From the NCBI GenBank assembly GCA_034231615.1, contig CM067306.1:34864019-34928018 (forward strand): a DNA stretch of 64,000 nt, given 5' to 3'. Of this stretch, positions 1 through 10,339 are shown in pieces (within the stretch, counting starts at the first letter, position 1; the number at the start of each line of letters is the position of its first letter). Position numbers and translations under genes: made by a program. Origin of the DNA: Meghimatium bilineatum (taxonomy: Eukaryota > Mollusca > Gastropoda > Stylommatophora > Philomycidae). Under the pieces are notes generated by a model that was given only the letters and a program-made list of their open reading frames with translations, was not told where the DNA came from and made no database searches.

Positions 1-144
1 GATAAATGTACATTGTACTGTATTGGTGGGGAGGTGATAAACGTACATTGTACTGTAGTTGTGGGGAGGTGATAAACATACATTGTACTGTATTGGTGGA
101 GGGGGGTGATAAACTTACATTGTATGTAATATAATTGTGGGGTA
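1..144. repeat. Tandem repeat, about 38-40 bp unit, 3.5 copies
   Basis: Units begin with GATAAA and contain TACATTGTACTGTA followed by a GGTGGGGAGGT block. They recur at about 1, 37, 77 and 111 and decay near 144. The array is cut by the left edge, so its full length is unknown. Confidence 0.85.
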
Positions 145-484
145 AACGATTGTAATTGTGCGTAAATTGTATAAATTGTAAAAATAAAGTACATAGTAAT
201 AATTCAAGCCCGAAGATTTGGGAGAAAAAAAGGGGGGGGGGATTGAATGGTTCTACACACTACGTCCATTCCTTCGACAATCAGGTCATAATATGTACTA
301 TGAACAAGCAAGAAAGAGATTTTACCCCCCTCCCTTCCCTCCGAATACTTTTCTCTCCCGCCCCCAAAAGAAATATAAAAATCCAACGAAAATGAGAAAA
401 TTGGCTTTCATGGCAACCTTCCCTGACCCGCCCCCCCCCTTAAAAAAATTTAAACTGAATATGTATATACGAGTCTGCATTGGG

Positions 485-545
485 CTATGATATACGATAT
501 AAAACCATTGGGCTATGATATACGATATAAAACCATTGGGCTAAA
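485..545. repeat. Tandem duplication, 30 bp unit, two copies
   Basis: The block with GGGCTATGATATACGATATA and then AAACCATT occurs twice back to back, followed by a partial third GGGCTA. Confidence 0.8.
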
Positions 546-667
546 TTGGGAATGGTTATTCTAAAGCAATTCATTTAACATTTTCTGTATTTTTCGTCGA
601 GGATCGACGCAATGACCAATGAAACTCACGGGGAACAAATGAAATATATTGTATTGATTAAATGCTC

Positions 668-790
668 TATTAGTAGGATGTTGTCCAGCGAACGGAATGT
701 GCTGTTTCATGGTTTGCATCTTTGTTATGATATATACGATGCTTTGGCTTGACACATCCGATTTCAGCATAGCTTCTGTGTTAGTTTATC
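668..790 (-). mobile_element. SINE-A fragment, diverged
   Basis: The + strand reads the tail-side half of SINE-A backwards: a TAGTAGGATGTTGTCCAG core, then TGTTTCATGGTTTGCA and GACACATCCGATTTCAGCAT. These match better copies at 5726 and 29110. The (GAA)n tail is not preserved. Confidence 0.6.
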
Positions 791-899
791 CTCGATGATT
801 TTGGAAAGCTAAATCCACCTCCGAAACCTCATCTGTCTTATTTATGTAGTTTTGTCTATTGTCTTTCCCAAGATGAATCATGGTGTTCGTATCAACACT

Positions 900-1310
900 T
901 GATGTTAAGCGTAGTGGTTAGAGCTTCATTTTTTGTTACAATGTGTCACCTTGGTTGCGTTGAGACTATCTCTTTTCGAGGTTGTCTTGATGTTTTCTAT
1001 CCATCGTTTTCTAGGTCTACCTTGGCTCTGTATACAGATATTCTTTTATTAAATGCTGTTATTGATATTTGGTGTGGTTCATTCTCATAAAGTGACCATT
1101 TTACTTGCTGTCTCTTCATATGCTGAGTACTTGATACTTAGTCTTTTCCCATTTACATCATTTCTTGTTTTATCAAGTTTAGTAACCATTGCATCTTTTC
1201 TCTTCATTTCACACGTACCGTGCAAATTTAGTAGTTTGGCAATTATAAATCTCAAGTTTGGTCGTATGCAGTTCCAACTGTCTGGCAACATTGTATTGAT
1301 TAGTTGTGTA
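900..1310 (-). mobile_element. LINE-g reverse transcriptase C-terminal relic
   Basis: On the - strand the region reads, with several stops, like the end of a non-LTR retrotransposon protein: a CEM-containing stretch, then ENEPHQ...FNKRISVYRA, and a GRPRKRW-like box visible in another frame near 1000-1020. This resembles the better fragment at 58440-58805. No 5' part is present. Clade not assigned. Confidence 0.45.
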
Positions 1311-1592
1311 TAGAGAAGACTTACACAGTATCCCTAATATTACTCATGTTTATTTTATAGACCGTAATTACTGTCTAGTTGGTAAGCCTATGATTAGTCA
1401 TGTCTGCGCACAGCTGGTGAGTCTAGGCTTGTTCTTGTAATGCAAACATCCTCTGTTAATGTTACCCCAATGTACTCTTGTCGTTATCTCATGATTGTGT
1501 TATGTAGACCACAGTTTCCTAATATGTGGGTCGCGACCCCGAATTGAACCGCGCTAGTGACGTGTTAAGCCATTCGTCCGCTGGTCAGCAAA

Positions 1593-1810
1593 CCCGGGTT
1601 TCAAATTCACTAGTTATTCGTGGTTGAAACAAAAATTACTCATGTGGTTCACCCAACCACCAGAAAGTAGGATACCAGGGCTCAAGTTCTGTGAAGGTAG
1701 ATGAATTACACCATCGCTACTGAAGCTTTTAAAGCGGTTTATGGTTACCCACGGCGTAAGAAGCTGAACACCTATGGGGAAAACTGTGCTATGAATCTGG
1801 TTCATAACTC
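1593..1810. repeat. Dispersed repeat, first copy (pair with 35278-35490)
   Basis: Starts with a tRNA B-box-like GGGTTTCAAATTC, continues through TTACTCATGTGGTT and ACCAGGGCTCA, and ends near GCTATGAATC. The same order of blocks recurs at 35278-35490 in the same orientation with scattered substitutions. May be an old tRNA-derived SINE. No TSD seen. Confidence 0.5.
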
Positions 1811-2194
1811 ATATTATCCTAAAGTGGAGCCATATACGTTTTTCTGTTAGATTTTCTGCTGGAACAGTAAGCTAACAAGATATTGATTATAAAACATTTG
1901 CCAATGATATTTACCCCCCCCCCCCCCTTTTTTATTATACAGTAGAATCCCCCTGTAACGCATCCTTTTATAACACGTTTTTATATTTCATAACATTTTT
2001 CAAAATCCCCAATTATATTTATTCATTATTTATTGTACTGTATATAGCTAATTTCTGTTATTACATACATAATGTGTCGTCAGGACCAAGTTGCTATAAT
2101 GGAATTCGACTGTGCTTGCACGAGTGTACTTTGTGAAAATGCATTTTCAACGCTTTTTTTTACAGTTGAAAGCCTAAACAAGAGACATTAAATA
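1811..2194. other. Spacer without recognised content
   Basis: AT-rich DNA with a C tract near 1914-1926. No coding signal or repeat match noticed. Confidence 0.5.
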
Positions 2195-2640
2195 TGTGGG
2201 GATGGCATGCGGGTGATCATTTCCGATGCCGATGTTCTCCCATGCCACAATGCCAGGTTGTCAAGTATATTCTTTCTTGATCTCCCCTCACCTCTCTTGC
2301 TCTTCAACTTGCCTGTTGTTAAAGTATGTTCCATCTTTCCTCTTCTCGTGATGTATCCAAAAAATGTGGACTGTCTCTTTCTAATCCGGGTAAAATGCTC
2401 TATTTTTTAATTAACTTCTTTCAAGATACCTTCATTATGCTTTTCATCTGTCCACAGTACTCTTAAAATTCTTCTATAAAACTACATCTTTTCTGCCTCA
2501 ATATCATGTTTCATTATTCTGCTGATTGTTCAAGATTCACTTCCATGCATCAGAATTGGTTCTATATAACTTTTCAGAACTCTCTTTCGCACCTCACTTG
2601 ACAAATTTATATTACATGGGACGATGTTGTTCTTCTTGTG
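2195..2640 (-). mobile_element. LINE-d 3' fragment (RT C-terminus)
   Basis: The reverse strand from about 2290 to 2197 reads GEGRSRKNILDNLALWHGRT in one frame; further upstream fragments resemble YFYRRILRVLWTDEKHNEGI. This is the usual order of an RT C-terminal region: FYRR.LR, W, then a GR-rich box. A second copy lies at 63384-64000. 5'-truncated and frame-broken. Confidence 0.6.
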
Positions 2641-3654
2641 AAATGTTGCCTTTGCCTGGACAATTTTTCATTTATCTTTAATTCATCTTGCTCTACCCTA
2701 CCCCCTGGTTTACACACACACACACACGTACTTTTGTGTTGAGTTGTTCTCTCTCTCTCCCTTCTTCACAAAAACATACTCAGGAACTCTTATCTCATTC
2801 ACGCACTCCAGGAAACCTTGAACGTAGCTGGTTTTATCCTCATCATGTTTCCATTCAAGTAACAAAGCACATTCCGCTCAGCTATCTAAGCCAGCTTCTG
2901 ATACTTTCTCCACAGCTTGCCAGAGCGTGCTTGATAGCAATGTAGCTTGAGACTCTTGAATCTGAATGGGAGTAAACAAGTGTTGCCGAGCACTTGAGTT
3001 GGTTTTCTTGTTTTCCACTTGCGGTCAGGTCAGTCATGTTGGATTACAACTTACGCGCTGTCAGAGCTTACCATTACAAAATGTGGGGCTGCCATTAACA
3101 ATATGCTGGGTATCCCCCCCCTCCATGTCAATAATTTAGGGACTGGCCCGTTTAATTATTTATATTAACCCCCCCCCCTTCTTAAAAAAAAAGAATTTGT
3201 GCAGAAAAAGTACGAAAATACGACATAATTTTGTTCACATTTCTATTAATAAATTTTCAAATTTAAACAATTTAATTGATATATAAGATCAGTTTTTAAT
3301 GTCAAATTTGCTCCCAATTTATAATTTATAGACACCCCCACCCCCAATAAAGTATTAGTCAACAATACTTTCTGTAGAATTTGAATTGTTGTGAAAGTTT
3401 GTTTTTTAAATTGGGGATTAAAAACTCTTGCTGTGGCATGAGGCATTTTAATCTAACACCGGAGTATGGCCACGTTTGTGAGAGCTAAAGACGAATATTT
3501 ACTTTAAAAGTAGCATGTCTCACAATTCAATTTTAAATAATCTTAGTGAGCTAGTAAAAAGGGCTCTGTATTATATATAGCTCCGTATTACCACATATAT
3601 AATACTGAGCTATCAACTAACCAGGCTGCACACAGATTTCTTGAAATAATTACA
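2641..3654. other. Upstream spacer, no gene seen
   Basis: Holds a short CA run near 2703-2717, C tracts near 3113-3121 and 3170-3179, and a palindromic ATATATAG cluster near 3570-3605. I recognise no gene, promoter or repeat family. The PI4KB promoter and first exon may lie here or further left. Confidence 0.4.
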
Positions 3655-3905
3655 TCAGTGTTGTGACAGGGTCCGAGAGGGGAGAAAAATGTACAGTTTG
3701 CCTTCTATGCATGTTGTATGAGGCGACAAGGGAGGTTTTGGGGTGGTTGGCTGGCTGTCCATAGCGTCAAAGTGACTCAAAGATGTATCAGGCTGAAAGG
3801 TTGAAATATCACAGCTAAGCTGTAAACCATGACACAATGCATGCAATTCTCTAGTCTACATTCTGCTAATATGCAGCAGTTTTGAGAATAAATGCAGAAG
3901 AATCA
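3655..3905 (+). mobile_element. SINE-A copy, diverged
   Basis: Follows the SINE-A order: GGGTCCGAGAGGGGAG head, GGCGACAAGGGAGG, AGGCTGAAAGG, CTGTAAACCATGACACAATG, then TTTTGAGAATAAATGCAGAAGAA as tail. Substitutions are frequent and no TSD is clear. It ends about 45 bp before the putative UTR splice acceptor. Confidence 0.75.
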
Positions 3906-3950
3906 TATTAAATTGTGTATATAATTAAACCTTTTTTATCTTTGTTTCAG

Positions 3951-4360
3951 ACATACAAATGAAGTGGATTATGAGGCACAAACATGATTTGAACCCACGT
4001 TATCTGATGGATTGTTGAAAGATTGGTCAAGATATTCATGAACTACAATAGATTTGTGCCAAAACACGAAACACAGCATTTACTGTCATCATTTACAGGC
4101 ACCAATCTTTTATTTCAACTTTTGCTGAATGAGTGCAGGAATATGGGAACTATGATTCATGATTACAGACATGTGATGGAAATGATGATTCATGATTACA
4201 GACATATAATGAAAATTATGATTTATGGTTGCAGACATATGACAAGGACTAAGACATAAATTATCCCTTCAGAAACTTGTGTGTGAAAGAGAGAGAGAGA
4301 GGGTGTATCTTCAGTTGAATTTCATTTTTAATGACCTAGTAGAAATTTGATTTCAATGCA
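3951..4360 (+). other. PI4KB: PI4KB 5' UTR part of first coding exon (putative)
   Basis: A good acceptor, a T-rich tract ending in TTTGTTTCAG at 3941-3950, precedes a stretch with stops in all frames that leads without interruption into the ATG at 4361. The leader holds a three-copy tandem repeat, a GA run near 4288-4301 and many upstream ATGs. The TAG at 4337-4339 is in frame with the start, which fixes 4361 as the first usable in-frame ATG. The upstream exon and promoter were not found, so transcription could instead begin within this stretch. Confidence 0.45.
4145..4250 (+). repeat. Three-copy tandem repeat in PI4KB leader, about 36-39 bp
   Basis: The unit carries ATGATTCATGATTACAGACA and recurs three times with increasing divergence. 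Each unit adds several upstream ATG codons to the presumed leader. Confidence 0.8.
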
Positions 4361-4376
4361 ATGGCAGCTGACCTGA
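4356..4376 (+). promoter_or_regulatory. Six-codon uORF overlapping the PI4KB start
   Basis: An ATG at 4356 opens a frame encoding MQWQLT that stops with TGA at 4374-4376, 16 bases past the main ATG at 4361 and in a different frame. Its context (T at -3, C at +4) is weak, while the main ATG has G at -3 and G at +4. Scanning ribosomes would be expected to leak past the first ATG. Function is inference. Confidence 0.5.
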
Positions 4377-5573
4377 AAGATGTTCTCCATTGTCCACACT
4401 TACCAAATATCCAGGTACATTCTTCAGCCAAACATCCACATCTCATCATCCCATCTGACATTCCACTTTTGAACTACCATCAGCATTACCTGCACTCTGG
4501 GAAAGCCAACCCGGAAACAGGCAAGTTTGAGGTCAATGGTAACTATGCCGAAAATCCAGAGCTGAAAATGCCAGGAGATCCATGCCACTGTGAGATGAAT
4601 GGGGATGTGATGTTTGATCATCTGAACATTGAAGATCTTGAGAAGAAATCAGATCAACCATTGACTGTGAATGATGGTGCTCTCCGGTTATTGACATCAT
4701 GTTATGAGTGTCATTCTTCAAGAGTGAGATTTCAAATCGGTGACAAGAGTGAAGTACCACTTCATAGCAGATGTCCCGTACTCCAAAGGGAGTATAACAA
4801 TGGAAGTTTTAATGGTGTGTTGGAAGAAATAGAAGAAGATGATGATATTATCACTAACTCACTCCACATCTGTCCTCCTATTTCGGTGGATATGACACAA
4901 TCCTGTTCATCTGTTGATAGAAATCATGCAGTGAAGGATGCTGACAATACTGACTGTAAAACTAGTGACAGTTTGCAGCCTTTAACTAGTACTGCCGAAT
5001 CCAACGGAGATCACTCAGAGGAAATTACAGGAACATTTTCTGACAATACTTGTGTTGAAGACTCCTGTATCAGCTCAATGACATCATCATCGTCCACATC
5101 ATCTTTCACAGACTTAATGCAGCATCTACCATTTATTACTGAAATATCCATTGAAGAGGACCAGATAGTTGATATCGCAACAGAACATTTGATAACTTTT
5201 GTGACAGAATCACATTCGTGTTTTGACCAATCCCAGAATGCTTCCGTTGACAATGGAGATAAAGTGGAAGAGTTCGTAACAGAAAAGGAATCTCAAAAGG
5301 ACCACTTTATACATCCTGTAGGTTCAGGCAGTCTTCGTCTTCCTTTGGCATTCAGATTACAAAAAAGTTTAGCTTCCACATCGTCTTCGCAAAAAAACAG
5401 AAAACTAAGAGAAAAACCTCCAGTAGGTCCAACCTCTAGTCAGCGAGGCAAGGGCCGTCCTCCACCTCGGCAGTCATGGCTACTGAGACTTTTTGAGTCT
5501 AAAATGTTTGATATGACTTTAGCTATTACTTACCTGTATAATTCAAAGGAATCAGGTGTACAGACTTACATAG
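4361..5573 (+). CDS. PI4KB: PI4KB coding exon 1: N-terminus and start of PIK helical domain
   Basis: Codons 1-404 plus one base. Phosphatidylinositol 4-kinase beta makes PI4P from phosphatidylinositol, mainly at the Golgi in known animals. The last 40 residues are diagnostic: [20 protein letters not shown] then [14 protein letters not shown], nearly the vertebrate PIK-domain start. Before that lie about 360 residues that are acidic and Ser/Thr/Asp-rich (an EEIEEDDD run, TSSSSTSSF), much longer than the vertebrate N-terminus. Residues about 247-284 ([20 protein letters not shown]) resemble the vertebrate helix known to bind ACBD3; this is only a resemblance. The donor GTAAGG at 5574 follows ATAG and leaves phase 1. 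Reading through the donor stays open until 5782 inside a SINE, which is not coding. The start is chosen for its strong Kozak context and the upstream in-frame TAG. Confidence 0.93.
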
Positions 5574-5714
5574 GTAAGGAGATGTGTCAAAATTATATGT
5601 TATTCTCTCTACTCACCTTCCATATGTTATGTTATTGTATCTATTACCTTCCATATGTTATGTTATTGTATCTATTACCTTCCATATGTTGTTATTCGAT
5701 TTCCTCACCTTCCA
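5574..5714 (+). repeat. Minisatellite, about 32 bp unit, 3-4 copies
   Basis: Units with ACCTTCCATATGTTATGTTA and TTGTATCTATT follow directly after the exon 1 donor, clearest from 5612. The last unit (CACCTTCCACATGTTATTCT) supplied the target for the next SINE insertion. Confidence 0.8.
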
Positions 5715-5725
5715 CATGTTATTCT

Positions 5726-6009
5726 TCTTCTTCTTCTTCTTCTGCGTTCATTCTCAAACTCCTGCAGATTAGCAGGATGTAGTCCAGAGAAAGGAATGCG
5801 TTGTGTCATGGTTTACAGCATTGCTGCGATATCCGCGCCTTTCGGCCTGACACATCCGACTTCAGCATGGCTTTGGGTCACTGACCCTATATGGGATGGG
5901 ACGGACAGCCAACTCCCATAACCTCCTTAGTCGCCTTTTACGACATGCGTGGAAGGTAAACAGTGTTGCTATTCTTTGCTCCCATTCGGGCCCCGGGAAC
6001 ACACGGGCG
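5726..6009 (-). mobile_element. SINE-A, near full length, with 12-bp TSD
   Basis: Flanked by ACATGTTATTCT at 5714-5725 and 6010-6021. The + strand reads (TTC)n, then GCGTTCATTCTCAAACTCCT, GCATTGCTGCGATATCCGCG, CTGACCCTATATGGGATGGG, and ends GGGAACACACGGGCG. The element therefore runs on the - strand from CGCCCGTGTG to a (GAA)n tail. The simple-repeat tail and the exact TSD suit target-primed insertion by a LINE. No Pol III boxes were confidently identified. It lies about 150 bp downstream of an exon donor. Confidence 0.85.
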
Positions 6010-6129
6010 ACATGTTATTCTATTCAGTCTACTCATCTTCCACATAAATATGTTAAAAATTAGTTATATAGAAATAAGGCAAATATATTAGTTTGGCATC
6101 AAATAAACAAACTTTCAGGTTATCAAAAA

Positions 6130-6300
6130 GCACTTTTGGCAGTGGTGAAACGGCATAACAAGTGGTAGAGAAACATCACGAGATGGACAGGTTACAGTCT
6201 GGCAGAGTGCACCACCAAATCAAGAGACAGGATGTTGGAGGTCCGTTGTAGCCAACCTTAGTTGCGAAGATAGCACTTGATGATGATGATGATTATGAAG
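6130..6300 (+). mobile_element. LINE 3' end relic
   Basis: One frame reads ITRWTGYSLAECTTKSRDRM followed by RCSQP and then a run of GATGAT. A W-G-L-x-E...A.DR ending with a trinucleotide tail is common for LINE C-termini. The region 32200-32345 has a similar ending. Family not assigned. Confidence 0.4.
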
Positions 6301-6828
6301 CAGCATAAACTTGTTTGGTTTGGAGATCAATTGAAACACAACTAACTTTCTGAAAATATTATTTCAACAAACATTTGAGAGTACGAGAAGAGACAGGAAA
6401 AAAAAACATGTAATGACAATATCAGGAACTGGTCTGGTCATAATTATTCTACACTCTTCCAAATGGCTAAAGAGAGAGATTTTTGGAGATCTTATTGTGC
6501 TGATGCCTCAAATGTGGCATACTTACAGACCTGGCGGGTTACGGGTATTATTTTTATTATTACTTTTAACCAAGAAGCTTGGGCTTAATAGTTCATTCCG
6601 TTTACTCCTTCGTGTGATAATTGACTTTGCTTCACTGCTACTTTAGCTGCAGAAGTTGATTGTTATATATTGCCACCTATATGGTGTTTCTTCCCGTCAA
6701 AACCAGACCCTTGCCATGGGGTTAGGGCTTAAGTACGCCACGAGTGGTTAAAAAAAAAAGCCTGGCTGTGCCTACCCACATCTGTGCAGAGCTACTCGTA
6801 GCAAACTAAGTCAAGTCCATATGTTATG
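6301..6828. other. Intronic spacer
   Basis: No gene or repeat recognised. A T-rich block is near 6545-6570 and an A tract near 6750. Confidence 0.4.
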
Positions 6829-7487
6829 TTATGTTCCTCCAGGGCCATAGGCGGCGCATAGGGCAGAAACCATAGCCTTCCATTTCTGTCTTTGTGTTGC
6901 CAGGTCTTTCAATTGTTGCCTGTTGTTTAGGTTCATTGACATGCCTTCTCTATTAATGGTTCTTCGTAGAGTTTCTCTAGGTCTCCCTCTTCTTCTTACT
7001 CCAGGTGGCACCCAATATAGTGATTGCTGGGGAATTCTTAGGCTGTTCATTCTGAGAACATGGCCGATGTAAGTCCAACGCCTTAGTCTAATGAAGGAAG
7101 ATATATAGGTTTGTTTGCTTTCCTCTCTTATAGTAGTGTTAGATTTAAAGCTTTTGTGGCTTTCCACCTTTCGCACCCATATGATAGAATAGGGATGATG
7201 TTGGAGTTAAACAACTTGAGTTTTGTGGTGTTTCTTAGTGTGTTTGACGTCCATATGTTGCGTAGTTTATTGAAAGCACCCGCTGCAATGGCAATACGGT
7301 GTAAAAAAAATTTTGATGAGTCTCCATCCAATGCTAGATTGGTGCCTAAATATGTAAAATTGTTGACTTTTAATAATGGAACATTTTGAATTTCTATGTT
7401 GTCGTTGGATCTCGTAAAATCTAGTATATGAGTTTTCAAGTCCATAGGGGATTCAATATTTCTCACAATAAAGACTTGATATGACAA
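6829..7487 (-). mobile_element. LINE-a reverse transcriptase C-terminal fragment
   Basis: Two overlapping reverse-strand frames (7487-7128 and 7176-6829) together cover about 210 residues of an RT C-terminal region. The first has NFTYLGTNLALDGDSSK and IIPILSYGCERWKATKALN. The second has RLRRWTYIGHVLRMNSLRIP, a GVRRRGRPRETLRRT basic box and DLATQRQKWKAMVSALC near the end. YLG, YG.E.W, RR..IGH.LRM and GRP are standard marks of the region after the RT catalytic core. One frame change near 7130-7176 separates them, and the endonuclease and RT core are absent. Confidence 0.85.
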
Positions 7488-7909
7488 AACTGCAGATATA
7501 GATATTATTAGTGAACGAAAGAAGAATAGATATTGACTATGTAGTTAACATTTGTTCTGGTACCCCTTCCCAGAGGCTGGATGAATATGTTTGTATCATT
7601 ATTACATAAATATAAGGCTCATCAGAGCCTGCAAGACCAGCAAACAATTGTAAAACTCTGACCTGTCATGGATATTGTAAGAGGCTAATAAGGGGTTTTA
7701 TGAAGAAGTAACAGGACAAGCAGAACTTGCTTCAATTATTATTTTTATCATTATGGGCTTCTAGGACTGGAAGATTTTTCATCACTTGTCCGCGTCAATG
7801 ATGGTATTAATCACTGGAAGACTGTTGATGCATCCCCTATGGTACCCCTACGACCCTAACGGGTTATGCGTTTATAGATAGATAGATATTATTCTTCTTC
7901 TGCGATCGG

Positions 7910-8175
7910 TTGTTCATCCAGCCCAATATTGGTCATTTATAGAGCGGTTTGTTTTAGGTCATCTTGGGTTTTGATACTACACAAAAATTGCTGACCCTTC
8001 TATACAATACTACACAACAGTGGATGACGCTTCTATACTGATTATACGCAACGAATGATGGTGCATCTATGCCGCTAGTACACAACTTCTACTATCATTT
8101 GCAAAACATTCAGTCCAATATTGGTCATACATGAGCAGTTTGTTTTGGCTCATTTTGGTTTCCCCAAAACTTTAT
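7910..8175. repeat. Spaced direct repeat, about 55 bp
   Basis: CCAATATTGGTCAT followed by GAGC(G)GTTTGTTTT and TCAT.TTGG occurs at 7921-7975 and again at 8112-8160, flanking about 135 bp with its own CTTCTATAC and TACACAAC duplications. CCAATATTGG is itself palindromic. Origin unknown. Confidence 0.5.
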
Positions 8176-8322
8176 TTCTGCGCTTTTCATTGGCTGGTAA
8201 AAGTATAGATAACAAAGCATAAATAAATGACCAATGAAATCCACGGCAATAGTCATAGTGGTCTAATGTAGTGACGCTGCACACATGCCTGTCTAACGGA
8301 GGTCACGATCAGGACCATTCAG

Positions 8323-8571
8323 ATGACACTTATTTGCTTTTCAACTTGGGCCAATAAGTCTTCCGTATTCGACCAATCCACAAACCGTATCCGATGTATC
8401 CACAAAGTTCTTAAACTAAAGTGGCAAGATAAAGTACCTGATACTGAAGTCCTTAGTAGTGCCAATATCACAAACATTCATACAATGCTGAAGAAGGTCC
8501 AACTGAGATGGACCGGGCGGATTGTGTTCATTCATAACAAACGCATCCCAAAACATACTGATGTATGGTGA
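8323..8571 (+). mobile_element. LINE-b RT C-terminal fragment
   Basis: The frame reads VLKLKWQDKVPDTEVLSSAN, then IHTMLKKVQLRWTGRIVFIH and NKRIPKH. This matches the order in other LINE-b copies at 39800-40380 and 49060-49640 (PDSEVL...IHT.L...WAGH.V...RLPK). It stops just before the oppositely oriented LINE-b end at 8574. Confidence 0.75.
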
Positions 8572-8573
8572 GA

Positions 8574-8762
8574 TCATGATGATGTTCCTCCTTCGCAAGC
8601 GAAGATCAGCATGACAGGAAAAACAATAAACATTTGTGACGAAAATTGATGGGGAAAAAACATTGGTGTGTGCCTGTTTAGGTTTGGTAGATGCCCGAGG
8701 AGTCCGATTCGTGCCAGGAAAGATTTGTCGCAGTGCTTGCTGAGTGTCTCTAGTAAGAACAT
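8574..8762 (-). mobile_element. LINE-b 3' end with C-terminal zinc-finger remnant
   Basis: The reverse strand reads CDKSFLARIGLLGHLPNLNR, the second half of the CxxC...H zinc finger that ends many LINE proteins of this kind. Noncoding sequence follows, closing with CTTGCGAAGGAGGAACATCATCATG. The same 3' end is seen on the + strand at 58060-58300. Confidence 0.7.
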
Positions 8763-9089
8763 TTTTTTTCCAGATCTTTCCTTCCGTTTCTGTCTCTAGT
8801 AGACGGCCTGCAGTGTTCTTTCTTTTGAAATTGTGTCATGCCAGTGGTGATCTTGGTGTGCCAAGTTGTTTGATAAAGTGATGTAGTCTCCTAGAGGTGT
8901 TCTTTACGTAAACTCCTAGGGAGAAAACGACTGGCCTGTGGACAGAAGAAACGCTGCAAGGACTGTCTCAAAGGTTCTCTGGAGAACATTGACATAACAT
9001 CTTGTGAGTCTCATGCGGACCAGATTAGATAGATATTAATTTATTTTTGAAATGTGTGATATATTTCTGTATTGATTTGGATTCACCAG
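8763..9089. other. Intron end before exon 2
   Basis: No recognised repeat. The tract before the acceptor is only moderately pyrimidine-rich (TTGGATTCACCAG). Confidence 0.4.
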
Positions 9090-9207
9090 GTAACAGGATG
9101 TTTAGCTTTGATGACATCGAGGTAGATTTCTACTTGCCACAACTACTCAATATGTACATACACATGCATGATGTGGCCGAGGCTATACACCCATACATAG
9201 TTCACAG
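9090..9207 (+). CDS. PI4KB: PI4KB coding exon 2 (PIK helical domain)
   Basis: Completes the split Gly codon of exon 1 and reads [39 protein letters not shown], ending two bases into an Arg codon. This is almost residue for residue the vertebrate PIK helical repeat ([28 protein letters not shown]). Acceptor CACCAG at 9084-9089, donor GTAAGT at 9208. 118 bp, phase 1 in and phase 2 out. It spans residues 405-444. Confidence 0.95.
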
Positions 9208-9534
9208 GTAAGTCTGCGTAGGTGTGCTAGTTTTAATGATTAACCCTTTATAAATGGTAAATGATAAAAATATGACCACAGAATATTTCAGTTGTCATAT
9301 ACAGTATTCAGAACACTCCCTATCAACGGGGTTAGGGTTTAACAAATTTTTAATATTTTAGGAAACGTTCTTATAGTACATTTATATCACTCTGACGGGC
9401 CAGATTTGACACGTGTATCTTGCCCACCCCTAACATGGCACGAGGAACCATCAAAATGGCCGAATCGCGTATTTTTAAAAATATATATTGACTTCTTATT
9501 CTTTTCTCCATGTGTTTGTCTTCCTCTTTCCCTG

Positions 9535-9594
<60 letters not shown>
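9535..9594. repeat. (TATC)n microsatellite, about 15 units
   Basis: Uninterrupted CTAT repeats abut the 3' end of a minus-strand LINE-c copy. The same junction recurs in degraded form at 20530-20550 and 33210, so the tract is most simply the (GATA)n tail of that LINE. Confidence 0.9.
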
Positions 9595-9595
<1 letters not shown>

Positions 9596-10023
9596 ACGCT
9601 GTATCCCTTCTTTGCCTAGCGGCGTCAGGGGTAGAAGTGTTCTCTGGAGACGGCCTTCTTGTGTGCTGTTTGTAAGCGTGTTCCTGTGGATATTTTTATT
9701 TCTGTAATCCATCTTTTACATGGTCTGCCTCTGGCTTTATAGCCGTTAATTCTTTGTGTCATGGCTATCTGTGGCATGTTGTCTCTGGGTAGTCTGGAAG
9801 CATGTGAAAACCACTTGATCTGTTGTCTTTTGATGTGTTCCAATACTGGTATTGTTTTGGTTGTCTGTCTGATGTTATCGTTTCTAATCCTCTTTCTCTG
9901 CTGGTTCATATTATTTCTGCTGGGGCAACGTCTTGTTTCAGATTTTTGGTTGGTCTGTTTTTTTCTTGTAGTTGCTTTTCTCTTTTGCTTATTGTTCTTC
10001 TTCCGTATGTTGTCTAGAATCAA
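9595..10023 (-). mobile_element. LINE-c 3' fragment (RT C-terminus and tail)
   Basis: One open reverse frame covers 132 residues: RIRNDNIRQTTKTIPVLEHI, KRQQIKWFSHASRLPRDNMP, then INGYKARGRPCKRWITEIKI. RNE.IR, IKWF.H..R and GRP..RW are the hallmarks. The start is cut off (5' truncation) and the 3' end meets the TATC tract. This is the cleanest LINE-c copy. Other copies are at 20550, 22150, 33215 and 60265. Confidence 0.85.
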
Positions 10024-10339
10024 TATACGGTAATACTGCTATGAAACGGAACAACAATAGTACTTACATAGAACACATGTTTTTGATGTTTCACTTGAAC
10101 ACAACAGACGGACTAAGACTATGGGATTATGAGGTGTGAACACGAAAACATACAAACGACAATACACAAGACATTTTCAACGGTTCGAACCACTAGGTCT
10201 ATCTCAAGAATACATAAAACAAACAGTGAAAAACAATGAGAGAGCTGCAGGGCTTGTGGCCGTGGGATAAAAGTCGCATGCTATTGATGTCGTCATGATG
10301 AGATTCCTTTTTTTTAAAACATTGTACACTAAAAAAAAC
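10024..10339. other. Intronic spacer
   Basis: No recognised content. Short direct ACACAA-rich stretch near 10130-10180. Confidence 0.35.

Noticed and set aside
4023-4259. 78-codon ORF upstream of PI4KB
   Set aside because: Starts at TTG, spans a tandem repeat and the presumed leader, no homology.
5574-5782. C-terminal extension of the first PI4KB exon frame
   Set aside because: Reads through a clear splice donor into a minisatellite and SINE; the next exon restores the conserved protein.
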